Assembly (NCBI GenBank): GCA_018292915.2
Contig: JACVVK020000214.1
Span: 231,001-295,000 of the forward strand
Direction: 5' to 3'
DNA length: 64,000 bases
Source: Batillaria attramentaria
Taxonomy: Eukaryota; Mollusca; Gastropoda; Batillariidae
Under the pieces are notes generated by a model that made no database searches, was not told the origin of the DNA, and saw only the letters and a program-made list of their open reading frames with translations. The translations under genes and the position numbers were made by a program. Shown here in pieces: positions 30,966-41,379 of the stretch (positions within the stretch are counted from its first letter, which is position 1; every line of letters starts with the position of its first letter).

Positions 30966-31898
30966 TGGCTCCCTTGTGACACAGGTCAAGGTCATTCACA
31001 AAAGTATGTTTGTAAAGCTCTTATCACTATCCATTATCGTGCCAAGTAAAGTGCCTCTGGTGCTCTGAGTCCTTGGCAATATCACAATTTTCCCCGAAAC
31101 AGTCTGTATGGCCTTGACCTTTGGTCAAGGTCATTCAAATGAGATCTCATCAATGTCTATCATCATGCCAAGTTCGATGCCTCTAGTATTTGTAGTTCCC
31201 CCGAAAATGGTAATGTTGAAATTCAGTCATAACAGACAGCTTTAATTCAGAAAGGTAGGTATCATCATGCCTCGTTTGGTGCCTCTACTGTTTGTTGTTT
31301 TTGACAAAATGCCAATTTCCAAAAAAACGCTTGCATGGCCTTGACCTTGACTAAAAGTCACTGAACACAGGTATGTCTGTAAAGGTGCTGCCAATGTCAA
31401 TCATCACACATATTTTGAGGCTTCTGATCCTTCTAGATTCTGGGAAAATGCAAATGTTATATTTCCCAACAGACTGTTTTAATGACCTTGACCTTGAGTC
31501 AAGGTCATTTAAGATGGCATGTGTGCATAGGTCTTATCACTGTCTATCCGCACGCCAGGTTTGGCACCTCTGCTGTTTCTTGTTTCTGAGAAAATGCCAA
31601 TGTTTAGGTTTCATAAAAATAGCTTGTACGGCCTTGACCTTGACACAAGGCCATTGACTACATGTACATCTGTAAACTTCTTATCATCATGCAAAGTTTA
31701 AAACCTCTGGTGTTTGCAGATTACGAGAAAATGCCAATGTAAAATTTTCAAACAGAGCGCTTTAGTGACCTTGACCTTAAGTCAAGGTCATTCAAAATTA
31801 TATATATTTGAAAGGTCTTGTGGTTGTCTATCAGCAGGCCAAGTTTGGTGCCTCTGCTGTTTGTAGATTCCGAGAAAATGACAATATTAAAGTTTTCT

Positions 31899-31946
<48 letters not shown>

Positions 31947-31992
31947 GACGGAGGGTTAATACATATACTCCCATTGTTACACAAGGGAGCCA
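30966..31992 (-). mobile_element. AAGGTCA-array element, copy E2
   Basis: It starts TGGCTCCCTTGTGACACAGG and ends, through (CA)n at 31905-31942 and GACGACGGAGGG, in GTTACACAAGGGAGCCA. It is inverted relative to E1, so the pair faces each other around P3. Open frames within it are array by-products. Confidence 0.75.
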
Positions 31993-32009
31993 AAAATTAA
32001 TTCAGCCAG

Positions 32010-32680
32010 GGACAGATTAACACTTAATGATGGTACAGTATTGCACAATCAACAACAAATTCTCCAGGAACAACAAAAGCATCTTTGTATACCTCACAAA
32101 CAGAACCAAACCGTATGAAATATTTAGCAGACGAATTCCTAAAAGACACAAATATTCCTCGTGTCTCTGAGACCGACCGAGAGTCCTGTGAAGGTTTTGT
32201 GACAGTCGACGAAGCTACATTTAGTTTAAAACAATTAAAGAATGGCTCTGCGCCAGGAAGTGATGGCATTACGGTCGAGTTTCTAAAGGTATTTTGGATC
32301 CACTTGAGAGAGATTGTTGTAGACTCAATAAACGCTGCTTTTGAAAACGGACAAATGTCCCCGTCCCAGAAAAAAGCCGTCATCACCTTAATACACAAAG
32401 GAAAAAACTTACCGCGAGATAATTTACGCAACTGGCGTCCGATTTCACTGACAAACACTGATTATGAAATTCTTGCTGAATGTCTAGCCGTCCGCATGTC
32501 CAGTGTAATTGAAGACATTGTGCACGAAGACCGGAAAGGATACATCAAGGGTAGAAAAATATCCACAGCAATCAGATTAATAGACGATACTACAGAATAT
32601 ATTAACACCACAAATAGCTCGGGGTTGCTCCTGGCGCTGGATTATGAGCGTGCTTACGACAGTATCTCTAAGGAATTTTT
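32010..32680 (+). pseudogene. LINE reverse transcriptase, N-terminal part (L1/Tx1-like)
   Basis: The frame carries the fingers and palm motifs of a non-LTR reverse transcriptase: NGSAPGSDGI, LIHKGK...NWRPISLTNTDY, KGYIKGRKIS and the first catalytic block LLALDYERAYDS. The style is that of L1/Tx1-type elements. The N-terminal endonuclease is missing, and the frame stops dead at the insertion of another element at 32681. It resumes at 34273. Confidence 0.8.
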
Positions 32681-33780
32681 AAGTTGTTTCTCTATAGAGA
32701 AACAACTTTATGAGACGGGGCAGATTTTGCTACGCGCAGCAGCAAGTTTCAGTGATACAAAACAAGACTGTGACGTTTCTCCACACAATACTTACTTTCA
32801 CGCACACAGTGACGTAACGAAATCTGCGTCATAGACACCTTACGTGCACACTTTGCTGCTGCGTTCTTTTTGGCGGGAATGACGTGTGTGTGTGTGGACG
32901 GATGTAATGATGGCTATCTGCTAAACCACCTCGCCGGACGGCTTTTTACTTTGAGATAAAATGGGCAGTCATATTCTCCAGAGGAATTTTTCACGATTTT
33001 TAGCCTGCCGCATTTTGAGAACAGTTATCGCCGATTTGAAAAAATCGGTCATGTCACGAATTTTTTCGAAAAAAATGTTGAAATGGCTTCATTTTCTGAA
33101 ATTTGGAAGATCATCCAATTATACTGCCTGTTTTCGTAGCACAGCTCTGTAGCTCTGACAGGTTTTGTGGAAGAAAAATATTTCCGAGGTAGGGGTGGTT
33201 TGCATATAAGGCCAAATATCTATGAAACGACTGCTTCAAATTACTCATCATTCCGGTATTTTTGTCACTTGTGCCAACTGCACATATGACATGAACTACT
33301 GCACTATTATAGCTTTAGTATTAAGAATAGCAGAGCTTTTAGATAAACAAATTTTTCACGTTTCTGCGAGAAGCGCTGGTCAAAAAAGTTCCAATTTTGC
33401 AATTTCGTAAGTACAATCCAAGGCACTTAAGTCCACGTTCATCAGCTCTCTAGATCTTCCAGATTTTATGTCAAAATTAATTCAGTCACGGAAGTCACAA
33501 AAGCAACAAGTCACGGAAATCACAAGATACGTAGAAGTATCATCTGTCAGACGAGCAGCGTGAGACTGACGTCAAATGTTTGGTTCACAGACAAAATCTG
33601 CAAGTATCGTCACTGCTTCCGACATTTCATCAGCCCTCTAGATCTTCCAGATTTCATGTGAAAAATAATTCAGTCGGAGAAGTGACAAAGCCAACAGGGA
33701 AATCACAAGACACGAACAAGCATCCTCAGACCATGTCAGTGCTAGAGGCTGACGTCAAAAGTTTACTTCGCGGAATTGAC

Positions 33781-33817
<37 letters not shown>

Positions 33818-34272
33818 GACGACCTGCCTGAGGCTGACGTCAAATGTTTAGTTCACGGAACTGACGTCTCTCTCTCTCTCTCTCTGGGGAGCCAGGGTGG
33901 CCGAATGGAGCGTAGAGCGTTGGACTTTCAATGCTTGGGCCGAGAGTTCGAATCCCGGCCGCTGGGGCCAAATATTTGTGCTGGCCTTTTTCTCATTGCC
34001 CCGTCTTTGATATCACCCTTATGTGGGGGAAAAGGACGTTAAACTCCTAAACACCCACCCACCCACCCTCTCTCTCTGCGCCTCTCTCTCTCCCCCTTCT
34101 TCCCCCACCCGGCCGCACCCCCAGTCACGTGGCTAATCGGTCGAGGTCGTAGAGGATCTAGTGTCATCGGTAGAACTTGGAGAGGGGAGAACCGGCAACA
34201 ATAACAACAAAACAGACAAAATAAAATGAAGTTTGGAGAAACAACTTTGTAGGACGGGGCCGTTCCTCCTTG
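32681..34272 (+). mobile_element. Helentron-like non-autonomous element, full copy P1 (1.59 kb)
   Basis: It inserts inside the LINE reverse transcriptase frame. The left end is a near-perfect palindrome (AAGTTGTTTCTC-TATA-GAGAAACAACTT). The right end is GAGAAACAACTTTGTAGGAC through CCGTTCCTCCTTG. No target duplication is visible. The same two ends border the inverted copy P2 at 49876-51456. Central sequence includes (CT)n and an embedded SINE-A. A hairpin end, a related non-hairpin end and no duplication suggest a Helentron/HINE-type rolling-circle element, but the class is inference. No large protein is encoded. Confidence 0.6.
33886..34068 (+). repeat. SINE-A inside P1
   Basis: The head GGGGAGCCAGGGTGGCCGAA has a 2-nt insertion between the A-box and the stem. 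B-box GAGTTCGAATCCC. (CT)n flanks both sides. Confidence 0.85.
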
Positions 34273-34764
34273 GTGTTGTATGCGCTCGAAAAGTTTGGTT
34301 TTGGTGCTCAGTTAGTTCGCTGGGTGTCAGTGCTTATGGAGGGAACCAAAAGTAGTGTTAACTACTGCGGCTGGCTGTTCCCGGCCTTTTAACGTAGAGC
34401 GCGGGATTCGTCAGGGCTGCCCGTACTCCCCTCTGGCCTTCATCCTTGCTATGGAGTTGATTGCGCGTAAGATCAGACAGTCCAAAGATATCAAAGGATT
34501 ACAAATGCCATATGAAGGCTTAGACGACATGAAAATACTAAAAATCGTCTTATATGCTGATGATGTAACTTTGTTTCTAAGGGACAAGCAGGATTTTGCT
34601 CAAGTTATGATATTAGTTAGCGCTTTCTCGGTTTTCTCGGGCCTGAAATTAAACACAAATAAGTCAGAAGCCATGTGGCTGGGATCTCAAAAAAACTCAA
34701 GCGAGCAGTGTAACGGTATACGATGCACCAAGGAAATCAAAATACTGGGAATCTATTTTATTTG
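34273..34764 (+). pseudogene. LINE reverse transcriptase, C-terminal part (continues 32010-32680)
   Basis: It resumes with LYALEKFGFG and then shows IRQGCPYSPLAF, the catalytic LYADDVTLF and LNTNKSEAMWLG, in the order expected after the block that ends at 32680. The element ends abruptly where another LINE begins (about 34761). Confidence 0.8.
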
Positions 34765-35911
34765 ATCTCGTTAATCACTCTATTTTGCTAAAGAAACTCC
34801 CACTCTATCACATGGATTCCGACGCAGTCTCGTTTTTTACATTCTATCTCCACAACAGAAAACAAAGAGTGTTCTTAAATGGGAAGTATTCCACCGAGGG
34901 TTTGGTTACATGTGGAGTTCCACAAGGATCTATTTTAGGACCATTGTTATTCAATATTTTTTATTAATGATATGTCTTTCATTGTATCCAACCCTGCTGT
35001 AAATTGCGACCTATTTGCAGATGATACGACGGTGCACACCGCAGATACACAAGTGTCCAAATTAAACGGCGCACTTCAGCGAAGTCTCGACGAAATATCT
35101 CAATGGTGCTTAGAAAATCACATGATAATCAGTACAACTAAAACGAAAAGCATGCTTATTACAACCCGACAAAAACATCAACGTGGTCTCTCTCCCCTCG
35201 ATCTCTCGCTTGGGTCGGAGCGTCTTGAACAAGTAAGCAGTCATCGGTTGCTTGGCTTAGTAGTTGACGACCAGTTTAACTGGAAACAGCATGTCAACTC
35301 TGTGTGCAGAACACTATCTAGAAATCTTTTTTTGCAATCAAAGTTGACCCGTATAGTTAACACTGAACATCAGAAACTCTTCTTTTACTCACATATCAAA
35401 ACGCATTGTGACTATGCCTCGACCATATGGGGCAAATGTAGTGAGGTCCATCTCAAGAAAATAAACTCATTATATCGACGTGCTGTTAAGCTCATACTAC
35501 CTGGTCAGACGTCTACTGATGAGAAATTTCATACACTAAACATTCTATATCTCTTAGTCAACAATTCCAGCATAACCAGTGCGTTCTGATGCATAAGATA
35601 CTAAATCACCGGGCTCCTCCATATCTTAACAATTTATTTCATGTAAATCACAGAGGGGCAACGAGGAATGGCCTGATCCAATTACCAAGACCAAGAATAG
35701 ACCTATATAAAACTAGTTTTTCGTTTTCTGGTGCATGCACGTGGAATTCATTGCCACAACACCTAAAATCTATTCCTAGAATAAACACGTTTAAGGACCG
35801 CTTGCATGAACACTTCCACCAGTCCTAAAACTCCAACAACTTATGCTAGTTTCCCCCATTGCATATAAGCCTTTGATCATGCTTGATCACCGTGGTTTTC
35901 TGTTATCTTGC

Positions 35912-35956
<45 letters not shown>

Positions 35957-36206
35957 CGCGCGTGCGTTTTTGTTTGTTTGTTTCATTGTTTCTTTTGTTT
36001 GTTTGTTTTTTATTGTTGTTCTTTTTTTTTTTGGGGGGGGGGGGGGGTCTCACTTTTTCGGTAGCCTAGATTGTTAGTTTATCTTTGCTTATTATGCTTT
36101 GGGTTTGCTTTTACTTGATCATTATTGTAGATGTAGTGAGGACTTCTTGTAAGATAGGCAGAGATGCCTACAAGAATTATCCTAATAAACGTTTCATCAT
36201 CATCAT
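34761..36206 (+). pseudogene. 5'-truncated LINE (CR1/Jockey-like), copy a
   Basis: It opens within the palm (FDLVNHSILLKKL), with CGVPQGSILGPLLFNIFY at 34912-34965, then a frameshift, CDLFADDTTVH, and the long thumb and tail region ending NTFKDRLHEHFHQS at 35828. Frames break at about 34967 and 35589. The 3' UTR has a stem-loop (CTTGTAAGATAGGCA / TGCCTACAAG, 36148-36176) and an (ATC)n tail. It is related to 36675-37882 and not to the L1-like element before it. Confidence 0.8.
35915..35962 (+). repeat. (TG)n(CG)n microsatellite
   Basis: TG repeats passing into CG repeats within the 3' UTR of LINE copy a; a G run follows at 36034-36047. Confidence 0.9.
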
Positions 36207-36213
36207 CATCATC

Positions 36214-36246
<33 letters not shown>

Positions 36247-36248
<2 letters not shown>

Positions 36249-36418
36249 GAGCCGGGGTGGTCGAATGGTAGAGCGTTGGACTTCTAATGCTCGGGTCGTG
36301 AGTTCGAATCCCGGCTGGGGCCAAAAATTTGTGCTGGCTTTTTCATCGTTGCCCCGTCTTTGATATCACCCTATGTGGGGGAAAAGGACGTTAAACCCCC
36401 AAACACCCACCCACCCCC
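36247..36418 (+). repeat. SINE-A, full length, between CT tracts
   Basis: Preceded by (CT)n (36220-36246) and followed by CT-rich sequence. Head GGGAGCCGGGGTGGTCGAAT, B-box GAGTTCGAATCCC. Confidence 0.9.
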
Positions 36419-36480
36419 AACCTCTCTGTCTCTCTCATATCCTTTTGTATGTCGTGTCTGCAGTGTGAGGAGACGTCAGT

Positions 36481-36515
<35 letters not shown>

Positions 36516-36532
36516 TGTGTGTGTGTGTGTGT

Positions 36533-36650
36533 GTGTAGCATTAGCAACAGCAAGAATGAAACCTGGACCAATGGGCCAATGTCTTTTACCGCTGACAAAT
36601 AAAGTTTCATTTCATTTCAAATAAAGTTTCATTTCATTTCATTTCTCTCT
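36533..36650 (+). repeat. Retroposon 3' tail (AATAAAGTTTCAT family)
   Basis: Same 3' end as 1715-1800, followed here by (TTTCA)n. It is preceded by (TA)n, (GA)n and (GT)n tracts at 36483-36536. Confidence 0.5.
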
Positions 36651-36674
36651 CCTCTTCCTTCCTTTTTGTTTATC

Positions 36675-37882
36675 TAGTCCCAACGTGTCCTGCGAGTTAT
36701 TTGCAGATGACACAACACTACACACATCCGACACAAAAGAGGCAACAATAAACAAAACACTCCAGCAGAGCCTCGATGAAGTATCTGAATGGTGTACCCA
36801 AAATCATATGATAATCAGCGTCCCCAAAACAAAGAGCATGCTAATAACTACCCGCCAAAGACACCAGCGGAAGCCTCTACCTCTCAAACTATCTCTCGGC
36901 TCAGAGCCCATACACCAAGTGTCTACGCATCGCCTTTTGGGCGTTACAGTGGACGACCAATTGAAGTGGGAGCCGCACCTAGAAAAACTTAGTAAAACCC
37001 TGTCTAAAAATCTTTTTCTCTTAAGTAAACTTAACCGCATAGTTAGCCACGACAGTTGCAAAATGTTCTTTCACGCACATATAAAAAGTCATATAGATTA
37101 CGCCTCCAACCTCTGGGACAAATGTGGTGATATTCACTTGAAAAAGATCAATTCTCTCTATAAACGTGGTATAAAGCTTTTACATCCTGGGCCCTTACCC
37201 ACAGAAGAAAAACTTAGAGCGCTCGAACTTCTCCCCCTTACCAAGCATCTTGAGTTCAACTGGTGTGTTTTCATGCACAAGATAGTCCACTGTAAGGCTC
37301 CTCCATATCTTACCACGTTCTTTCAACCAAGTCAGCGACACAACGCAAGAAATGGCCTGTTCCAATTACCATTACCTAGACTGGACATTTTTAAAACAAG
37401 CCTCTCATTCTCTGGGTCACTTTCATGGAACCAGTTGCCAGCATACTTAAAATGTACCCCGAAGCTTCATTCATTTAAAACTCAACTTCTCAGATACTTA
37501 CGTAAGTCATAGGTCCATGAACAATATCTGAACCGTGCTAAATTACTCGTTATCAGATGGCACTATTACATGTTACCTTTTTACAAGTTATGTTGTATAC
37601 TACAATTTCAAACACCATGCTATCTACTTCTTCACCTATTTTCCGATGTGTTTCCTTTGAATTTCCTGCGCTTCTTTGTATCTTTGCATGTTTTTTTCGT
37701 TTCTTTTTTTCTATTTTCTAATTAGATTTACTCCCTTTGTGCCTGGTATACTTTTTGTTTGTTTGTTTTTTTGTAATGTTAGCCTTTTTGTCTTAGTGTT
37801 CCTAAATTAGCAGGACAGCTTGTAAGATAGGCAGACCATGCCTACAAGTCTTTATCCTGATATAAACGTTTCAGTCAGTCAA
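36675..37882 (+). pseudogene. 5'-truncated LINE (CR1/Jockey-like), copy b
   Basis: One uninterrupted frame from CELFADDTTLHTSDT to LLRYLRKS (TAG at 37510-37512), homologous along its length to copy a but clearly diverged. The frame is intact, so this copy is younger. The 3' UTR ends in the same stem-loop (CTTGTAAGATAGGCA / TGCCTACAAG, about 37818-37849) and a (CAGT)n tail. It lacks the fingers, the early palm and the endonuclease, so it is a dead-on-arrival copy. Confidence 0.85.
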
Positions 37883-37883
37883 T

Positions 37884-38287
37884 CAGTCTCTCTCTCTCTC
37901 TCTGGGGAGCCAGGGTGGCCGAATGGTAGAGCGTTGGACTTTCAGTGCTTGGGTCGAGAAATCGAATCCCGGCTTGGGCCAAATTATGTTTGCTGGCCTT
38001 TTTCTCGTTGCCCCGTCTTTGATGTCACCCTTACGTGGTGGAAAAGGACGTTAAACTCCTAAACACCCATCCACCCACCCTCTCTCTCTCTCTCTCTCTC
38101 TGTCTCACTCTCCCCCCCCCCACCCGACCCCACCCCCAGTCACGTGACTAATCGGTCGAGGTCGTAAAGGATCCAGTGTCATTGGTAGAACTTGGAGAGG
38201 GGAGAACCGGCAACAATAACAACAAAACAGACAAAATAAAATGAAATTTTGAGAAACAACTCTGTAGGACGGGGCCGTTCCTCCTTG
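37884..38287 (+). mobile_element. Helentron-like element, right-end fragment P4 with SINE-A
   Basis: It matches the right third of P1, from the (CT)n before the SINE to the shared terminus CCGTTCCTCCTTG at 38287. The SINE-A spans 37904-38081 in the same relative position as in P1 and P2. Confidence 0.7.
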
Positions 38288-38439
38288 TTAGTTTTATTTT
38301 TCGAAATTTTCACTACCGCCTAACAGGAAAGTTTTAAGACATACTATCGGTCGGCACACATGCATGGATGTCGATCCTATCCTGTATGAAACTTTCGAAC
38401 GGAAACAGGAAGAAGCGAGTCACATGAATGCATGCGCGC

Positions 38440-38441
38440 GC

Positions 38442-38486
<45 letters not shown>

Positions 38487-38491
38487 TATGT

Positions 38492-38543
<52 letters not shown>
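38440..38543 (+). repeat. (TG)n microsatellite, long
   Basis: About 100 bp of TG with one short interruption (gagtatgtcag). Confidence 0.95.
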
Positions 38544-38545
<2 letters not shown>

Positions 38546-38686
38546 CATTCTCACCGAAATGCAGCTCGAAAGGCAGTTTCCAATTCCCATATCGGCATTT
38601 TCATGTGCTGACCTGGGGAGGTCTAATACGGTTCGTTGGAAATACCTGAAAATAGTATGATTCTAACATCATATATATATATATAT

Positions 38687-38755
38687 GGGTGATATCAAAG
38701 ACGAGGCAACGAGAAAATTAAAGGCCAACACAAATATTTGGCTCAAGCCGGGAGG
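38687..38755 (-). repeat. SINE-A, 3'-body fragment
   Basis: Contains GGGTGATATCAAAGAC and AAATATTTGGCTC from the SINE-A body; the head is lost. Confidence 0.65.
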
Positions 38756-38759
38756 GTGT

Positions 38760-40005
38760 TGGGAGGGATGTCAAAAACTGACAACATTGCTTTGTAGGTG
38801 TGCATGTTGTTCAGTGTATGAGTAATAACAAGTATCCCGAGCAACGCTACAAGATGCTGCAGATGCACGATCAATCAGGAACACGTAATTGGACAACACA
38901 TGTAAGAGTTCTGTTGTGCACACATTGCTTTGCATTTGTGTGGGAGTAGTTCAGTATGGCGTATGAGTCTCTGTTCGCGGTTTCGCGGACGCCACGTAGG
39001 CCGGAGAGGATCACCATGACTAGTGTGAGAGATGCAAAGCACTGGAAGTGTCTCTCATTTAGACTCGTTTCGCCAGGAATGGCATGACTCACTCACATCA
39101 GCCCCAGAGTACTGTTTGTACCACTCAGAAATAATGAGAGCGAACCATATAGGTGAACTGAACATCGGCGTGTGGGGTGCTTATCATTGAGATGCAACAG
39201 GCTACCGCTGAAGAGCATTTCTCGCTATGGAAAACAAGTTACTGACCCGTATTGAAACAGTGTGATAGTCAATGTATTGAAGATATGTGTCATTTTCTGC
39301 AATACGCGACTAAACGAATCAGCCTCGTACCGCCTATGCCGACGGTAGACGAAGCTGCTGCTGCCACTACAGGCCCCCAGCGATGAGGCCGCTCAGTGCA
39401 TCCGCGGGCGGTGGTGTTGCATATTAGTATGCTAATGGAGACCGGAAAAACCGGTCTAACTGGTTTTGGCGACTATAGCATGCCAAAGCAAGACAATCTA
39501 AACAGGTTTTTTTGGGTTTTTTAATATAAGCCGAACCAGCACGTGCCACGAACCGAAGCATTATGAGCTCGACTACACATAGACAAGCACTGAAACAGCA
39601 TAAGGACACTGAGATACGGCGAAAGACGCAGTCTCCCCGGCCCGCGGCGAGTCAGTGAGTCATTTCGCGGTATCAGTGGTTCAGTCGTGTTTACACGGGG
39701 ATGGAAACGACAAAGGAGTCCGAACACTGACTACAGCAAACCTTCTAACGACGAATTATACGTCATACTCTAACAAAGAAATATACGTCATAGTTACGAA
39801 CCTTTCATAGCCGTGAGTATTTCACAGATGGCTATGCTGCAGAGAACCCAGGCAGTTTGAACTTGTGCCAAGCAAGATCGGTCGACTGCAGTATCATTGC
39901 ACACTGACTGGCTGGCGGGCGATGGAGGATATAAATATCAATGCCGGCTGTGGGTGTTGGACGGATTCAGCCGCTCGCCGAAGCTTGCCGCGGCGAAGTT
40001 CAAGT
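38760..40005. other. No gene recognised
   Basis: No splice-bounded frames or repeats matching the rest of the window were recognised. Confidence 0.45.
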
Positions 40006-40009
40006 TTTG

Positions 40010-40220
40010 TTTTGCATGATGATGGATAATTTTATGGGGATGATGGTATGACTGATGATGCTTGGAGGTCCCGGCGTGTGGTTTGAGACTGCGCGACAGA
40101 GCCGCATCCACGCTACCTGACATCAATATCCCGGCGATAACTTGACCAGGCCGGCCGGGCGTGCAAATCTTCCATATCATGAGATGTCATATGGGCCAAG
40201 GGACTGAGCACCGCCAAAGC
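40010..40220 (+). repeat. Dispersed repeat, pair of 10670-10885
   Basis: See 10670-10885; 'gcatgatga', 'ggaggtcc', 'aatatcccggc' and 'gaccaggcc' occur in the same order. Confidence 0.55.
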
Positions 40221-40227
40221 ATTCCCG

Positions 40228-40400
40228 CGGTAAGGAAAAAAATCAAACTACTCGGTGACAAGGAAAGTGGACAGTTGCGAACAACTTTGAGGTCCCCGTG
40301 TTATTTCACAGTGTGCGCAGAAGCGGCGAAAACTGTCGCATTCACCAGCACCAGTACTGACATTCTCGGCCTGTTTCGAGATTTTTACCTATAACTTCCC
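40228..40400. repeat. Fragment of the Mutator-like arm
   Basis: Shares 'ctcggtgacaaggaaagtgg' and 'gcgaacaactttgaggtcc' with the left arm at 23605-23645, then diverges. Confidence 0.7.
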
Positions 40401-41370
40401 TAACACCGGGATAAGGCGGACTCGGAACTGGCTCCCTCATGGCTACTCCTTTGTTCGGCGCTGGCCGATCAGCGATAGCCTGCCATACTTCTGATTAAAA
40501 ATACTGCACGGTTGCAGGCCGAAAACAGTTTGTTTTCTCCCCATCCATTGCCGATCTTCTCAAGCAGTGCTGTAATTTCTTGATCGGAGAAATTCGCTCA
40601 GACTCGCTTCAGTCGGTAGTGAGGCCCAACTAACGCCGAGCGGCCAAGAGTGGCCCGGCGGTCGGCAAACACAGTCAGTGCCCACGCTCCTGGTTCGGAA
40701 TACATCAGTAAACTGAAGTCATATGATTCATACCTGTTGTTAGTTTACTATCATTTTTGAAATTAAAAGTTCCAAATCTAGATTGAAACCTGTAAACGCT
40801 AAAGTCGGCCTCGCATTGCGATCGCTCGGTTCGGACTTATCCGCTGGCGCAGCGTGTGGAGAAATCGGCTCGCGGTGCGCACTGATGGTCACAACGTGTG
40901 ATGTAATGGAATGGAAAGACGGGGCAGTGTGGACACGCGCAGTCCACCACATTCCTGAGGGAGTTCCCTCAATTAAAAATAGCTGTGCTGTAAAGCCGTG
41001 ATAGCTATCCCATGGGCTGTCCGGCCGACGTGAATTGGAACGAAAAATACGTGATAGTTATACTATTTCCGGTGCCCGTCGGCCACCTGGTGTGCAGCTG
41101 CCGAACTGCACCGGCGCACATATTGATTTTGTTTGGCTGACGCCAGGGATCTGCACACGCGTGCATAGCCTCTGCGTGTTGTACCAGCTGTTGCAGTACT
41201 GGCGGCGATTGATAGTGCAGACTGCAATGACGTAGGAAAATATTTTGCCTCAAACAACAGTCGGGGTGGGAGGGGGGGGGGGGGAGGGGAATCCCAGGAT
41301 TTTCTTTTATTTCCTCAGTAAGTAAATTAGTACTTTTCATGTGAGGAATTCTGCTGGTTTCGTCATTTCC
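40401..41370. other. No gene recognised
   Basis: A G run lies at 41273-41284; open frames on both strands have no recognisable feature. Confidence 0.4.
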
Positions 41371-41379
41371 AGTATTTAA

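Noticed and set aside
33888..33970. tRNA genes suggested by A- and B-box sequences (also at 36247, 37904, 42422, 60500, 61448)
   Set aside because: Each is followed by the same non-tRNA body and tail and the cloverleaf is imperfect; these are SINE heads.
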